A stretch of DNA of 64,000 bases from assembly GCF_947502445.1 (NCBI RefSeq), contig NZ_CANMZW010000019.1:45718-109717 (forward strand). The letters are read 5' to 3'. Origin of the DNA: an uncultured Brevibacillus sp. (GTDB lineage Bacteria > Bacillota > Bacilli > Brevibacillales > Brevibacillaceae). The notes under the pieces are model-generated. The model saw only the letters and a list, made by a program, of their open reading frames with translations. It was not told the origin of the DNA and searched no databases. A program made the position numbers and the translations under genes. Below are positions 7,108 to 17,533 of this stretch, piece after piece (position 1 is the first letter of the stretch; each line of letters opens with the position of its first letter).

Positions 7108-8433
7108 ATGGCGGCAAAAGATTGGAAAGGAATCGTACAGGAATGGGTCGAGAGCAATCAGCAGCAGATCGTTGAGCTGTTGCAAGAAATGGTTCGCTTC
7201 AAAAGTGTGAATCCGAACTTTTTGGAACGACCTGAAGCGAGTGAAAGTGACAAGCTACAGGAGTTCCTGAAGGATTACTTGCTTTCGATGGGACTTGCCG
7301 TAGATAAGTGGGATGTATATGAGGGACAACCCAACGTAGTGGCGTCCATAAAAGGAAAATCTCGAGACAATACGCTTATCCTGAATGGCCATGTCGATGT
7401 CGTACCGGAGGGGGACATGAGCCGCTGGAGCGTCGATCCCTGGAAGGCTGAGATTCATGGGGGAAGGCTTTATGGGAGAGGCTCCATGGACATGAAGGCG
7501 GGTGTGGTGAGCAATATCATGGTGGCCAAGTTTCTCACGGATTTGGGCGTGGAATTGAATTCTGATCTGGATCTCCATATCGTCATTGATGAAGAGAACG
7601 GCGGAGCTGGCACTCGCGCTGTGCTGGACCGCGGGTATCGCGGTGCCGGCGTAATCGTCACGGAACCGACCGACGGCACCGTCAATCCGGTAGAAGGCGG
7701 GCTTCATTGGGCGCGGGTTTCGGTAAAAGGAGTCGCTGCACACTCGGCTTGGCGCTATCGTCACATATATCCCGGTTATGAGCGGACCGGCGTGAATGCG
7801 ATTGAGAAGGCAATGAAAATCATTCAGGCAACCTCGGAGCTGGAACGAGACTGGGGTTTGAATCGACGTCACCCGCTGTTGCCACCAGGGGCAAACGCGA
7901 TCAACGCCGGCGTTATGCTGGCGGGAGCGGGTGTCAAAAACGGGATTCCTGAAACGATAACGAATCCAGCGATTATTCCGGATTATTGCGTCATTGAGTA
8001 CGACATCAAGTATTTGCCGACGGAGAACTCGGAAGCCATTAAGCGAGAATTTGAAGCGGCAGTTAGTGCAGCAGCTATTACCGACAGCTGGCTGCGCGAA
8101 AATCCGCCGATAGTGGAATGGGGGCTGCGAGGTGTCGACTTCCCGCCAGTCAATACGCCATTGGATCATGATATCGTCAAAATCATTGCCGACGGTCAAG
8201 CGGCATTTGGGATCTCACCGGTGTATCAAGGATTTGTAGCCGTGTGCGATGTGGCCTGGTATGCAGGTCGCAACATTCCGGGCGTGATTTACGGGCCGGT
8301 CGGTGCGCAACCGCACGGGCCAGACGAGTACGTAGAGCTGGACTCGCTGTTTGAGGTGACGAAGGTGCTGATTTTGTCAGCGTTGAAATGGTATGGAATA
8401 TTTGGCGATGATGAAAAAGAAAAGGAGTGTTAA
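7108..8433 (+). CDS. M20 family metallohydrolase (ArgE/DapE/ACY1 type)
   Basis: ATG 7108 follows GGGAGG (7095-7100) by 7 nt and gives 441 residues; longer in-frame starts run into the SDR and are unlikely. Motifs for the two-zinc M20 site are LNGHVDVVP (first His and Asp), GRGSMDMKAG (bridging Asp), IDEENGGAGT (catalytic Glu pair), a dimerisation-domain VEGGLHWARVSVKG, and a late GPVGAQPHGPDEYV His. Members hydrolyse N-acyl amino acids or dipeptides in the cytosol. Position between the SDR and an NCS1 permease remnant under a sigma-54 promoter suggests a role in hydantoin-, pyrimidine- or N-carbamoyl-type catabolism; that is inference. Confidence 0.85.
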   Translation: MAAKDWKGIVQEWVESNQQQIVELLQEMVRFKSVNPNFLERPEASESDKLQEFLKDYLLSMGLAVDKWDVYEGQPNVVASIKGKSRDNTLILNGHVDVVPEGDMSRWSVDPWKAEIHGGRLYGRGSMDMKAGVVSNIMVAKFLTDLGVELNSDLDLHIVIDEENGGAGTRAVLDRGYRGAGVIVTEPTDGTVNPVEGGLHWARVSVKGVAAHSAWRYRHIYPGYERTGVNAIEKAMKIIQATSELERDWGLNRRHPLLPPGANAINAGVMLAGAGVKNGIPETITNPAIIPDYCVIEYDIKYLPTENSEAIKREFEAAVSAAAITDSWLRENPPIVEWGLRGVDFPPVNTPLDHDIVKIIADGQAAFGISPVYQGFVAVCDVAWYAGRNIPGVIYGPVGAQPHGPDEYVELDSLFEVTKVLILSALKWYGIFGDDEKEKEC

Positions 8434-8438
8434 AGCGC

Positions 8439-9159
8439 GTGGAAATAAATCAGAGACCTCATGCTGATCATGATGTGTTTAAAAAATATCGCCAACCGAA
8501 AAACGTAGAGCAATATGGAATCGAACAAGTCCATGGCAGCAGCGTGCATCGGTACATTTACCTCAGCGTTTGTCGGCGCTTATTCTGCGGCTGCAACACT
8601 CGGAAAAGTGCCAAATGGGCTGGAGGGAGCAGCTTCTATTGCGAGTAGCGGCATAGCCCTATTCATCATCCTGCTTCTGGTCGTGCTGGATAACTGGACG
8701 ATCAACGTCTTGAACATCTATACTGGATCACTCTCGGTTGTAAATATGATTCCAAAGCTCGGCCGCTTTTGGGCCACTCTGATTGTTTCCGTCATTGGCG
8801 TCGGCTTGTCCATTTTCCCAACGATGTTAGATAAAGTACAAGCGACGATGACGGTCTCCGGAATTTTCTACGCACCATTGGCTGCCATTTTGATAACTGA
8901 TTATGTGTTGGTGAAAAAAGGAAGGCTGGTTGTCGATCAGCTCTTTGATAATCATGGCATCTACCGCTACACAAACGGCTGGAATGTACCGGCACTCATT
9001 TGGACAGTGATCGGATTCTTTATTTATCAAGTAACGCCGCCAGAATACTTCCAATCAGCAATTTGCCTGATCCTCACGGGGCTGGGCTATTATTTGCACC
9101 AAAGGCTAACTGGACAAGTCCGTAAACAGCAGGAGAAACTGACAAGGATCAGTGCATAA
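8439..9159 (+). pseudogene. NCS1-family nucleobase:cation symporter with internal deletion
   Basis: GTG 8439 follows AAAGGAG and begins a cytosolic N-terminus ending in NVEQYGIE, typical of NCS1 permeases. The frame shifts near 8520 and continues as the last 210 residues (from SMAAACIGTFTSAF), with several membrane helices and the VLDNWTINVLNIYTG segment. Normal NCS1 carriers have about 450-500 residues, so roughly the first half of the membrane domain is missing. NCS1 proteins import cytosine, allantoin, hydantoins or thiamine. The operon has thus lost its transporter. Confidence 0.8.
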
Positions 9160-9395
9160 AGAGGAGAGGAACTTATAGAAAAATAAATGGCAGAGAGGAT
9201 GAAAAAATGGGGGTTGTCCGTTTGTCTACAGGTGTCAGATGGAAATAAAGTATTAGACTAGGCCCCGTTGGTTAAGACAACAGGCGGAATACTCCTACTA
9301 TTGTGTTAATATCAAAATGGATGTTTCTTTGTTTAACTTCTGAAGGGACAGGCCTTGGTTACGTTGGAAACTGAAAATGGGAGGGCGTTATTAAG

Positions 9396-9958
9396 ATGGC
9401 TAAACTGATCTACCCTATTAATGTATCTTTGGACGGTTACATGGAGGACGAGCGCGGCAATATCGAGTGGTCGATCTCCGATGTCGAGGAGTTTGCGTTC
9501 TGGACTGACTTCCAGCGGCCGATTGGCACATACCTATACGGGCGTCGAATGTACGAATCGATGGTGTACTGGGAGACGGCGAGAGCCAAGCCAGGCGATC
9601 AACCGGAGGTAATACTGAATTTGCGCAGATCTGGCAAGGCGCAGAGAAGATCGTGTATTCCCAGACGCTTCAGGCGGTTTCAAGCGCCAGGACTAGGATC
9701 GAGCGCGAATTCAATCCTGATGCGATTCGGAGGCTGAAAGAGTCTTCAGAGGCCGACATTACGATTGGCGGCCCCGAGCTTGCTAGGCAGGCGATGAGCG
9801 TGGAACTAATCGACGAGTGTCATCTGCTTGTTAATCCGATCGTCTTGGGTGGAGGTAAGCGAGCATTGCCGGACAACCTCCGCATGCGGCTTGAGCTACT
9901 TGGTGAGCGCCGCTTCCGCAGCGGCGTTGTTCATCTTCACTACCGTGTGATCGTCTGA
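9396..9958 (+). pseudogene. RibD C-terminal/dihydrofolate reductase-like protein, frameshifted
   Basis: ATG 9396 follows GGGAGGGCG and gives MAKLIYPINVSLDGYMED, the opening of the RibD-C/DHFR-like family. It then has YLYGRRMYESMVYWE. Near 9611 the frame shifts by one base. The remainder, from NTEFAQIWQGAEKIVYSQTL, continues in another frame with TIGGPELARQA and LLVNPIVLGGGKRALP to the stop at 9958. With the frameshift repaired the protein would have about 187 residues, normal for the family. The product is probably inactive. Confidence 0.8.
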
Positions 9959-10156
9959 CTGCGACGAATGAGTGAAATTCAGGAGATACGCTTTCGAGCT
10001 TACTAAAATCAAGTGAAATTACGAAAGCCGGAAGTTATGAGCGTCTTCCATTTTAAACTAATGGCGAACTTACTGAGGGAAAGGAAGTCAGAACTATATA
10101 GCCGCAAAATTTGTCATGCTATTATAGAAATAGTCAGGATGAGGAGGAACGTAGTA

Positions 10157-10695
10157 GTGACAGAGAATAATCAGCTAGTTTTCGATACATTGCCGCCCAA
10201 AGGGCACTGGCTAAGATTGATTATGAACCGGCTGCAGCTTATTGGAAAAAGCTATTCATGTCGCCTCAAAAATGCGAAAAAATAGTAAACCACACATTCT
10301 CGAATACAGTGTCGGATCTGCTTGCTGATTGATTACTAGCTTTTTTGCAGACGTTTCTGGAGAAAAAGCCTGGCAGCAAGATCAGCTGGGAAGAGCATGA
10401 AACACTGCTTGCCTTACTTGGCATGATGCCGGGCAAAGCGAGTGAGAAGATGTGTGATGTGTATGAGCTTGCAGCAGAGCATATCCAGAAGGTTTCATCA
10501 TTTAAACGCGACAGCGAGGTACTAAAGTTAACCCACAGAGATACTTCCTTCTTTAATAGAAGCCATACGTTGGAAGGTGTGACTTTAGAGCAAGCTTTTC
10601 CTATGATTTTGGTTGGCTCTGTTTTGATGGATGGAGATATTAGGCTGCAAGCATATGGAAGAGGTATCAAACTTCTTAGATGTGATATTTGTTAA
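10157..10695 (+). pseudogene. Degenerate gene of unknown family
   Basis: GTG 10157 (VTENNQLVFDTL) begins a frame that shifts near 10200 to ALAKIDYEPAAAYWKKLFMS, ends at TGA 10329-10331, and continues after another shift as TFLEKKPGSKISWEEHETLL to the stop at 10695. Joined, the pieces give a plausible alpha-helical, charged soluble protein of about 175 residues. I do not recognise the family. Confidence 0.4.
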
Positions 10696-10770
10696 ACTTT
10701 GATAGCGTAAAATAAGTTTTTATAAGGCGGTGAGATAAACGGACAGATTGAAACACAGCAGATTCTATAA

Positions 10771-11560
10771 ATGTTTTGTAACTTTTTGAGCAGAAACAAG
10801 CCCAATTTAATTGTACGAATGAAGTCCGGACAGAACATGTTTATCGTTGATCAGGTCAATAGCAAATCAGAGCAAGGAAAAATACAATCCTATGGCCAGT
10901 TAGTACCTGTGGATGGGAAAAAAATGAATGTTTTGATTCAAGGAAACGGTGAAGAAACCGTCGTGCTCCTGACAGGTTATGGTACAGCTGCACCGGCTCT
11001 TGATTTTAAGCTGTTAATAGACAAGCTATCTCCCTATTACAAAATCGTCGTAATTGAGCCTTTCGGTTATGGACTAAGTGATCAAACTGATAAAGAGCGG
11101 AACACGGACAATATTGTAAGTGAAATTCATGAAGCTTTACAGCAGCTCAATATTGACCGTTACACGTTAATGGGCCATTCTATTGTAGGAATTTACGGAA
11201 TGGCTTATGTGAACAAATATCCGGACGAGGTGCGTGCATTTGCCGGAATCGATACCAGTGTTCCAAAACAAGCTGGTATGGATGTCACATTCCCGATAAC
11301 AACGTTTAAATTACTCAAACAATCAGGTTTCAGCAGATTGATGGTGAATCTAGGTTCTGACCTCTATGCTGAAACGCCGTTTGATAAAGAAACAAAAGAA
11401 CAAATGAGAATGATTACGCTTAAAAACATGTTTAATGAATCTACCTTGAACGAATTAGAAAATGTTTCTCCTAATTTTAAAGGGGCTAACATTTAACATT
11501 CCCCAAAGAACTTCCCCTTATTTTGTTTGTAGATGCGGGTAACACAAGTAATGAGGATTG
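10771..11560 (+). pseudogene. Alpha/beta hydrolase, frameshifted and truncated
   Basis: The frame from 10771 encodes an alpha/beta hydrolase: VVLLTGYGT (oxyanion strand), EPFGYGLSD, and the nucleophile elbow GHSIVG. The start has no ribosome binding site and the normal N-terminus may be shortened. At about 11490 the frame shifts; the next part (TFPKELPLILFVDAGN) looks like the strand carrying the acid residue. No catalytic His region follows. Instead an unrelated-looking segment (DFISITSPEQAVDKL) continues to about 11729, suggesting fusion by deletion with another gene. Confidence 0.65.
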
Positions 11561-11760
11561 TGACGACTTCATTAGCATTACGAGTCCGGAACAAGCCGTA
11601 GATAAGCTGTCGGATCTCTTAAGCATGTCTTTGTGGGGTTATTCTGAGTGGATGATCCGTTCCGCGAAACATATCGGGTGCCTTCATCAGTGGAATTTGT
11701 ACTTGATAGTAGCTATATCAGTAGACTAAAACGATAGTAATAGCATGGGGAGAATTACAT

Positions 11761-11898
11761 TTGGTGCAGGGTGGCGAGTTGGGTACAGAGCAGCTATCCG
11801 TGGAATACGACTTCTCCATTTCCTCGTTTGTAGATGGGGAAATCAATCAAAAAGTCATGGACGCGGGATCAGATACGATTGCTGATTTAGCCAAGTGA
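11761..11898 (+). CDS. Small ORF or gene tail, unknown
   Basis: TTG 11761 lies 8 nt after GGGGAG and opens 45 codons to TGA 11896-11898, followed directly by a terminator. The peptide is acidic (contains VEYDFSISSFVDGEIN). It could be a small gene or the C-terminal end of a deleted one; no family recognised. Confidence 0.3.
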   Translation: MVQGGELGTEQLSVEYDFSISSFVDGEINQKVMDAGSDTIADLAK

Positions 11899-11921
11899 AG
11901 AATATGGAAATATTTACCGAG

Positions 11922-11965
11922 TAGAATGTGGATGTTATCATAAAATCACCCACATTCTATTTTAT
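11922..11965 (+). terminator. Rho-independent terminator
   Basis: TAGAATGTGG (11922-11931) pairs with CCACATTCTA (11950-11959), followed by TTTTATT. It separates the remnant region from the lipoprotein gene. Confidence 0.75.
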
Positions 11966-11986
11966 TACTGGTAAGGAGGGTTCAGA

Positions 11987-12415
11987 ATGAGAAGAGTTCC
12001 GCTCACAGTCACGTTGATCCTGCCCGTTTTACTGCTTTCATCATGTGCGAACAACTCCCCATCGATAAATACTCCAAAAACAACAAATGAAATCGCAAGC
12101 TGGCCTTACCCTTATGTGAAAGTCGAAGACCGTGTCTATGTAATTGAGAACGATGAAAACAAAGTCGAACTAGTAGAGAAAGAAAATATCGGAGAACAAA
12201 TTGGAACAGTAAAAGAGAAATACGAATTGGAAGAGGACGAACGAACATGGCAACCAACTATTGCCTCTAATTACCTAGAGAAAGGGACTAAACTTTTCGC
12301 GATCAAGGACGTTGATCCGACTGTTCATATTGCATTTGAAAAAAGCGAAGGTGTATTCGTCAAGGCTACAGAGGAAAGTGCAGTTCCAAAAGAATCAACT
12401 GATAATACGAATTAA
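11987..12415 (+). CDS. Small lipoprotein of unknown function
   Basis: ATG 11987 follows AAGGAGG. The 142-residue product has a lipoprotein signal peptide with lipobox LLSSC and a short mature domain: SWPYPYVKVEDRVYVIEND, then an acidic central part and SNYLEKGTKLFAI. Such proteins are frequent in Bacillales and sit on the outer face of the membrane, without known function. The gene stands alone behind a terminator and appears intact. Confidence 0.75.
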   Translation: MRRVPLTVTLILPVLLLSSCANNSPSINTPKTTNEIASWPYPYVKVEDRVYVIENDENKVELVEKENIGEQIGTVKEKYELEEDERTWQPTIASNYLEKGTKLFAIKDVDPTVHIAFEKSEGVFVKATEESAVPKESTDNTN

Positions 12416-12540
12416 AGGCTATGGGGACATACTGGTATGGGGACTTTTTGCAAAATAAGCGGGATTTCGTAAAGAGTCCCGGTTTGTGCAATTCGTGGGT
12501 GTAACGCGATTATTTCTTGACATAAATCAAATTATCCATA

Positions 12541-13863
12541 TTGGTTCTGTCGGCTAACAATTATTCTAAATGGGCTCATTCTCTGTCCATAAACAAAAGC
12601 CAGTTAGATGCTATTGATTCTTCACGTCCTATCATTTTATACGACTTTTCCTATCATAATGCTTGGGTGAATAGCAAGGCATTAGAGATTGCAGGAATCG
12701 ACGCCCATATCTCTGATCCAGAGGGCGGCCACATCCTTCGCGATGAAAGTGGAGAGCCGACAGGAGTCTTGATCGAGCTGCCTGCGATAAAGCTTGTCGC
12801 CAAACATATTCCCAAAGGCGGTGAGCAAGAACATTTTGAAGCAGTGAAGTGGATCGTGAACCAGCTCAATTCTCATGGAATTACAGGTATAAAAGAACCG
12901 ATGACGGATCGGGAAATCTTGCAGACTTATAAGCGGCTGGATGATGAAAACGGACTTCATTTGCGGATAGTTACCAACCTTATGTTCAAGGTGCCATCAG
13001 AGATCAGCATGGAAGAGCAGCTTGCGTTGATCGAAGACCGAAAGAAGTATGCTTCTTCCCGCATTTTCACGGATTTTGCGAAAATGTTTATTGATGGAGT
13101 CCCTGCATTCAAGACTGCGGCGTTTTTGCAGCCGTATCTCGGAGACCAAGATGCCAACGACAACATTTTAGTTGATGCAGAAGATCTCAAAAAGGATCTG
13201 GCTTATTTAGACAGCAAGGGTATCACAGTCAAAATGCACGCCGTCGGAGACGCAGCGATTCGGGTCGGGCTGAATGCAATTGAGGCTGCTCGAGCGGCAA
13301 ACGGATTCTCTGGATTGAGGCATGAGATTGCCCATACGAGCTTTATTCATCCCGAAGATATTCATCGTTTCCGCGCACTAGATGCCGTGGCAGAGTTTTC
13401 ACCGATGATGTGGTTCCCTTCCGATTTTCATACCCAGGATATAGTGGTGCTCGGGACCGAGCGCGCAGATGGCAAGTATTCGATTCGCAGTGTGGTAGAT
13501 ACTGGCGCTTTGGCTGTCTATGGAACGGACTGGCCTGTCGTACCGTCGTTTAATCCGTGGCCGAGCCTCGAAGCGATGGTTACCCGCCAAAACCCGTATA
13601 TCGATTATACAGGGACAGTTAATGCAAGCGAGGCCCTCGACGTCGTTCAAGCTATCGAACTGTTTAGGATCAATGGCGCACGTTCGATGTATCTGGATAA
13701 CGTGACCGGGTCAATCCAGGTTGGAAAATCAGCCGACATGATTATTCTTGACCGCAACCCGTTGTCGATACCGCCAACCGACATTCGAAACACAAAAGTC
13801 CTGTGTACAATTTTGGAGGGTAAAACCGTTTATGAAGTGGGTGTCGTCTATGGAGAAACCTAA
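12541..13863 (+). pseudogene. YtcJ-like amidohydrolase lacking its N-terminus
   Basis: An open frame of 440 codons matches the YtcJ/exoenzyme-regulatory amidohydrolase family (usually about 530 residues): NSKALEIAGI, DPEGGHILRDESGEPTG, FIDGVPAFKTA, KMHAVGDAAI, AVYGTDWPV and GKSADMIILDRNPL near the end. The first 90-110 residues, with the start and the HxH metal motif, are missing, and no credible ribosome binding site precedes 12541. The enzyme is probably dead even though the rest of the frame is clean, which suggests a recent 5' deletion. Confidence 0.75.
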
Positions 13864-13996
13864 TCAGTCACGATTGTATGTGTCCGAGATTTCGGGTATC
13901 CATAATGGTTAACCACCATCTATTCTTAAAAACTTTAATTCAGATTATACTTGATTTTTTTAGTGTAATGAATAGACATTGCATTTGAATAGTAGA

Positions 13997-14017
13997 GACG
14001 CCATGGGCGTCTTTTTT
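13997..14017 (+). terminator. Rho-independent terminator
   Basis: GACGCC (13997-14002) pairs with GGCGTC (14006-14011) around a 3-nt loop and is followed by six Ts. Confidence 0.75.
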
Positions 14018-14070
14018 AATTACATAACAGCTGCTGTATTCGCTAAACATCGCGTCATAAAAAAATGGAA

Positions 14071-15162
14071 CTACGAGTTAATCTTGTAACACAAGCTCGT
14101 TCTGTTCGTTACTTCCATTTTCTTATAGATATTTTGCAGGTGCCTTTTGACCGTATTCAGACTTATATGTAATTCGCCCGAAATCTTCTGGTTTGTATAT
14201 CCTTGCTGCACAAGCTCATAAACTTCCCACTCTTTCGGGGTCAAGAGAGCAAGCTTGTTACTGTCATGTGATGCAATTCGGCTGGCTATTTTGCTTTTTG
14301 GGACAAGGTATACGACATATTGAAGGTTTCTTGGATAAGAAGATTGAGTCTGAAACGCGTGCTGGACATGTATCGTAACTTTCTGCAGTGTAGGTGAATG
14401 GGCTGTCGTGACAAAAGTAGGTAGCCTGTTGGTAGAATGGTCTGCTAAAAGCTGCTCAATAAAGGCTTTGATCGGATTCGTCCATTTATTCCCACCAGTC
14501 AATTCGATGCAAATGTCCCGGGCCGCCGGATTCACATAGCGGATAAAGGCAGGGGACTCGACAATAATCATGCCGATTGAGGACATATTGGAATGGGTCT
14601 CAAACAGTATTTTTTCATCCTCCATCTCTTCCACACGTGCATCCATGGCCAAGGTATTGGCAATATGCTTGGCAAGGATCCCCAATACTCGGGCATCATC
14701 AGCGGTAAACCCTTTTTCCTGTTTGGATCGTGCCAATCCAATACCGCCCAGCAATTTGTTTCCCTTTTCCAGATAAATACCGATCATATCGTAGTTTCCG
14801 TATGCTTGCATAAATTGTTTATAGTAAACAGATTGTTCGTATTCCTGATAGGACATGATGTCATTGATCCGCAAAGCCTTGCTGGTAGAAATCCGGTGAA
14901 GAATCTTTTGGGGATGCAGCAAATCGAATTGAAAATAATAGGAAACGTACTCTTGGATCAGTCGGTCCTCCACGTTGTATGTAAGTGGATCGTATAAATT
15001 GCCTTGCCTGTCAGCTGTCCAAAAGATAGATCTGTTAAAACCAAATAGTTATGACAGGGACAGCAATACCTGCTTGCGAAAACTCTCCGCGGGAACCAGA
15101 ATGGAGTCAATAAATTGCAGAACTTTCAAACAATCCGATTTAGATGCGTCCTTATCCAGCAA
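14071..15162 (-). pseudogene. GAF-LuxR type transcriptional regulator, frameshifted
   Basis: The C-terminal 300 codons are open and end in a LuxR-type HTH: LLTPKEWEVYELVQQGYTNQ, then LHISLNTVKRHLQNIYKKM. A GAF-like middle region (GIYLEKGNKLLGGIGLA) precedes it. Upstream, a frame starting at TTG 15162 after a GGGGG ribosome binding site encodes DKDASKSDCLKVLQFIDSIL and FRKQVLLSLS, then runs into a stop near 15050. The downstream frame resumes as TGNLYDPLTYNVEDR. One base of frameshift explains the break. It lies divergent to the lactate monooxygenase remnant it may have regulated. Confidence 0.7.
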
Positions 15163-15216
15163 ATTGTTTTCCCCCTTTTGGTACCAGCTTTTCCACAATC
15201 ATAATACATACGCCGA

Positions 15217-16014
15217 TTGGCAGCAACAGAACAAACAAAGGAAAGCTTGCTTTTTACCCGGGTAAACAAAGATACACAAGCATTGCCAATCTCGATCGAA
15301 GACTGGGAGCAAAAGGCACGTGAGCTGTTGCCAGATGGACCTTTTGATTACATCGTGGGAGGCTCAGGAGCAGAAGAGACGCTGGTTGCCAACCGGTCGG
15401 CCTTTTCAAAATGGGCGATTGTACCGCGGATGCTCCGGGATGTTTCCCAGCGCTCCCTTCGCATCGAGTTGTTTGGTCAGCAGCTGATGGCACCACTATT
15501 TCTTGCACCTGTAGGGATGCAAGCCATCGCCCATCCGGATGGAGAGCTGGCGACGGCCAGAGCGGCAGCAGCGGCTGGCGTACCGATGGTGGTCAGCACC
15601 ATTTCGGCACATACGCTGGAGCAGATTGCGGAAACTATGGATGATGCTCCCCGCTGGTTCCAGCTGTATTGGTCTAATGATCGGGAAGTGTGTGCCAGTA
15701 TGGTGAAACGAGCGGAGGCAGGGGCCATTTCCACGCTGGATACATTGCCGGCGATTACCGAAGCAGTAGACGGTCGCATTCCGGTTCTGCTGGATAGTGG
15801 TATTCGCACAGGGGCGGATGTAGTCAAGGCGATCGCTTTGGGAGCCAGTGCGGTTATGATCGGGCGACCTTTCATGTTCGGTCTGGCGGTTGCAGGCGAA
15901 AAAGGCGTGGCGAGCGTGCTCGATACGCTGCTCAACGAGTTGGATGTATCAGTGGCATTGTCTGGAAGCAATTCGGTTGCAGACTTGAATCGCAGCATTT
16001 TGGTCCGCTTGTAA
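15217..16014 (+). pseudogene. Lactate 2-monooxygenase-like FMN enzyme with in-frame internal deletion
   Basis: The 265-codon frame begins like FMN-dependent alpha-hydroxyacid dehydrogenases/lactate monooxygenases: DGPFDYIVGGSGAEETLVAN, then APVGMQAIAHPDGELA and WFQLYWSND. At residue about 168 it jumps from KRAEA straight to GAISTLDTLPAITEAV and ends normally with LLDSGIRTGADVVKA and MIGRPFMFGL. The full enzyme has about 390 residues. The missing 120 include the second TIM-barrel part and the catalytic SNHGGRQ histidine. It is therefore inactive despite an intact frame and would be mis-annotated as functional. The start (TTG 15217) lacks a clear ribosome binding site. Confidence 0.8.
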
Positions 16015-16103
16015 ATATTGGGGGCATTCATCGAAAAGGAAGGGCTAATCCACGACCCGCAAGCGTTAGGAGAATAACGTCATGTAAGTATGAGGTGAAC
16101 GAT

Positions 16104-16147
16104 AAAGACCAATCCCCATGAATGAAATGGAGACTGGTCTTTTGTCT
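16104..16147 (+). terminator. Probable terminator
   Basis: AAAGACCAATC (16104-16114) pairs with GACTGGTCTTT (16132-16142) with one mismatch, followed by a short T-rich tract. Confidence 0.6.
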
Positions 16148-16654
16148 TACAGATAGGTATTGATAATATTCCTATCCAGTACAAAGTGCAACTAAACGTA
16201 GATTTGTACCCTTTGGGTGTAAAAGGCTTGACGCAGTCAAGTGATATATTCGTACATGCAAAGAAGCTTTGGATAGGATAGACTGAATCGCTTATCCTTC
16301 AATGGTTCAGTCAATAATAGCGAAACTACGGGCGGAAGGCTTCCATACGAAAGAGGGGTCCCGCCAACATTTTAACGAAAAAAAACGCCAAGCCCAATAA
16401 TTCGGGCGGTATAGCCCAGACCATCGGTCATTCAACTTCCTTTTGTTTCAGCGGTCCCCTATGACCTCAAACGGATGTGTTCTTCAAATTTGATACTTGG
16501 TTTTAGATGGATGTATAATCTTTATATGTAAAATATGTTGAAATAAATTAAAAAACAACAACTCCTGTTTTTTAATGAAAAAAGGTAAGCGACATCACCA
16601 ACCTACGTAGTGAGCCGATCGTGCTCAAACGATTATCAAAGGATGTTTAAAAGA
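16148..16654 (+). other. Gene-free stretch with weak remnants and a promoter-like motif
   Basis: No intact gene is visible. A frame near 16320-16400 reads AKLRAEGFHTKEGSRQHF and looks like a protein fragment. TTGATA (16490-16495) and TATAAT (16514-16519) with an 18-bp gap form a good sigma-A-type promoter, pointing at the IS3 remnant and the lipoprotein gene beyond it. Confidence 0.35.
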
Positions 16655-16744
16655 TATTGCTATCGGTGTTCCATGGGCCAGAAAGGGAACTGTTGGGATA
16701 ACGCTCCAATGGAGAGCTATTCGGCAAAGCCATATGATGTCTGA
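16655..16744 (+). mobile_element. Remnant of an IS3-family transposase (OrfB)
   Basis: The frame reads YRCSMGQKGNCWDNAPMESY and stops at TGA 16742-16744. S-M-x-x-K-G-N-C-x-D-N-A-x-M-E-S is the signature around the last catalytic Glu of the DDE integrase domain of IS3/IS150 transposases. Only about 29 codons remain; no inverted repeats were recognised. Confidence 0.75.
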
Positions 16745-16788
16745 AGAGATTGTGACACCATCAAAAAAAATAAAAAAGAGTGTGAAAT

Positions 16789-17388
16789 ATGAAAAAAATA
16801 TCATTGGTTTGTATCATGATCATGTTGATGCTAGCATCGGCATGTGGAAATGTTGAAATGACACCAAATCCAAATACTTCTAGTGAGCCTAAACCTGAAA
16901 CGGATGAGTCTATTATTCCAAAAAATACCGCTGAATATTGTGATGGGGTATGGACAAATTTGGATAGTGAAACTGAAAAGTCTTTCTATGGAACTTGGAA
17001 AGTTGAGAAACTTTTGGGGTTTGCAAATTCATACAATGATGCTTCTGAATATCCAACAGGGCAAAAAGTTATTGGTGATGAATTTATAATCAAAAAAGAC
17101 TTCTTTTCATCAAAAGGACTTAAAAACTATAATGTTTATCAACGTGAACTCAAGAATCCATTATATGGGCTTAATTTTATATGCTATAACACAGACTCGT
17201 TTTATCGTTTATTTAAAACAGAACCCGATACTTTAAATATAAATTTAAATGATAAGGTAAAATACATAGTAATAAATGACTCTTCTACAAACCTTGACAT
17301 ACCTCTAAGTTTTTTTATTGTTAATAATGATAGGCTTATCTTGTTATTAGAGGCAACTAGTTTTGAGCTTAAAAAAATTACTGATTAA
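16789..17388 (+). CDS. Lipoprotein of unknown function
   Basis: The 199-residue product begins MKKISLVCIMIMLMLASAC, a lipoprotein signal with lipobox ASAC. It has a Pro/Glu-rich linker and a mature domain with SFYGTWKVEKLLGFANSYND, EYPTGQKVIGDEF and a C-terminal VNNDRLILLLEATSFELKKI. I recall this domain from conserved hypothetical proteins of Bacillus and Clostridium, without known function. It is AT-rich compared with its surroundings and follows an IS3 remnant, suggesting acquisition. The ATG has only a weak ribosome binding site (AAAGAG). Confidence 0.7.
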   Translation: MKKISLVCIMIMLMLASACGNVEMTPNPNTSSEPKPETDESIIPKNTAEYCDGVWTNLDSETEKSFYGTWKVEKLLGFANSYNDASEYPTGQKVIGDEFIIKKDFFSSKGLKNYNVYQRELKNPLYGLNFICYNTDSFYRLFKTEPDTLNINLNDKVKYIVINDSSTNLDIPLSFFIVNNDRLILLLEATSFELKKITD

Positions 17389-17533
17389 ATGAATTAAGGT
17401 TATGTAATAAGCAGTGCTAATAGAATAGAAAATATCCAGGAAGGTAAGGATATCGTATAAGCGTTTTGCATCAGATCAATAAAATGATGGAAAATTTCTG
17501 CTAATTAGTTCTTTATTAATAGGAAGAAGGATA

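Noticed and set aside
7255..8199. Long minus-strand ORF (314 codons) opposite the M20 gene
   Set aside because: It is a shadow of the M20 coding sequence, with no start signal and no recognisable domain.
16230..16260. CTTGAC-GCA-GTCAAG palindrome as an operator
   Set aside because: It is short, has no gene directly downstream and could be chance.
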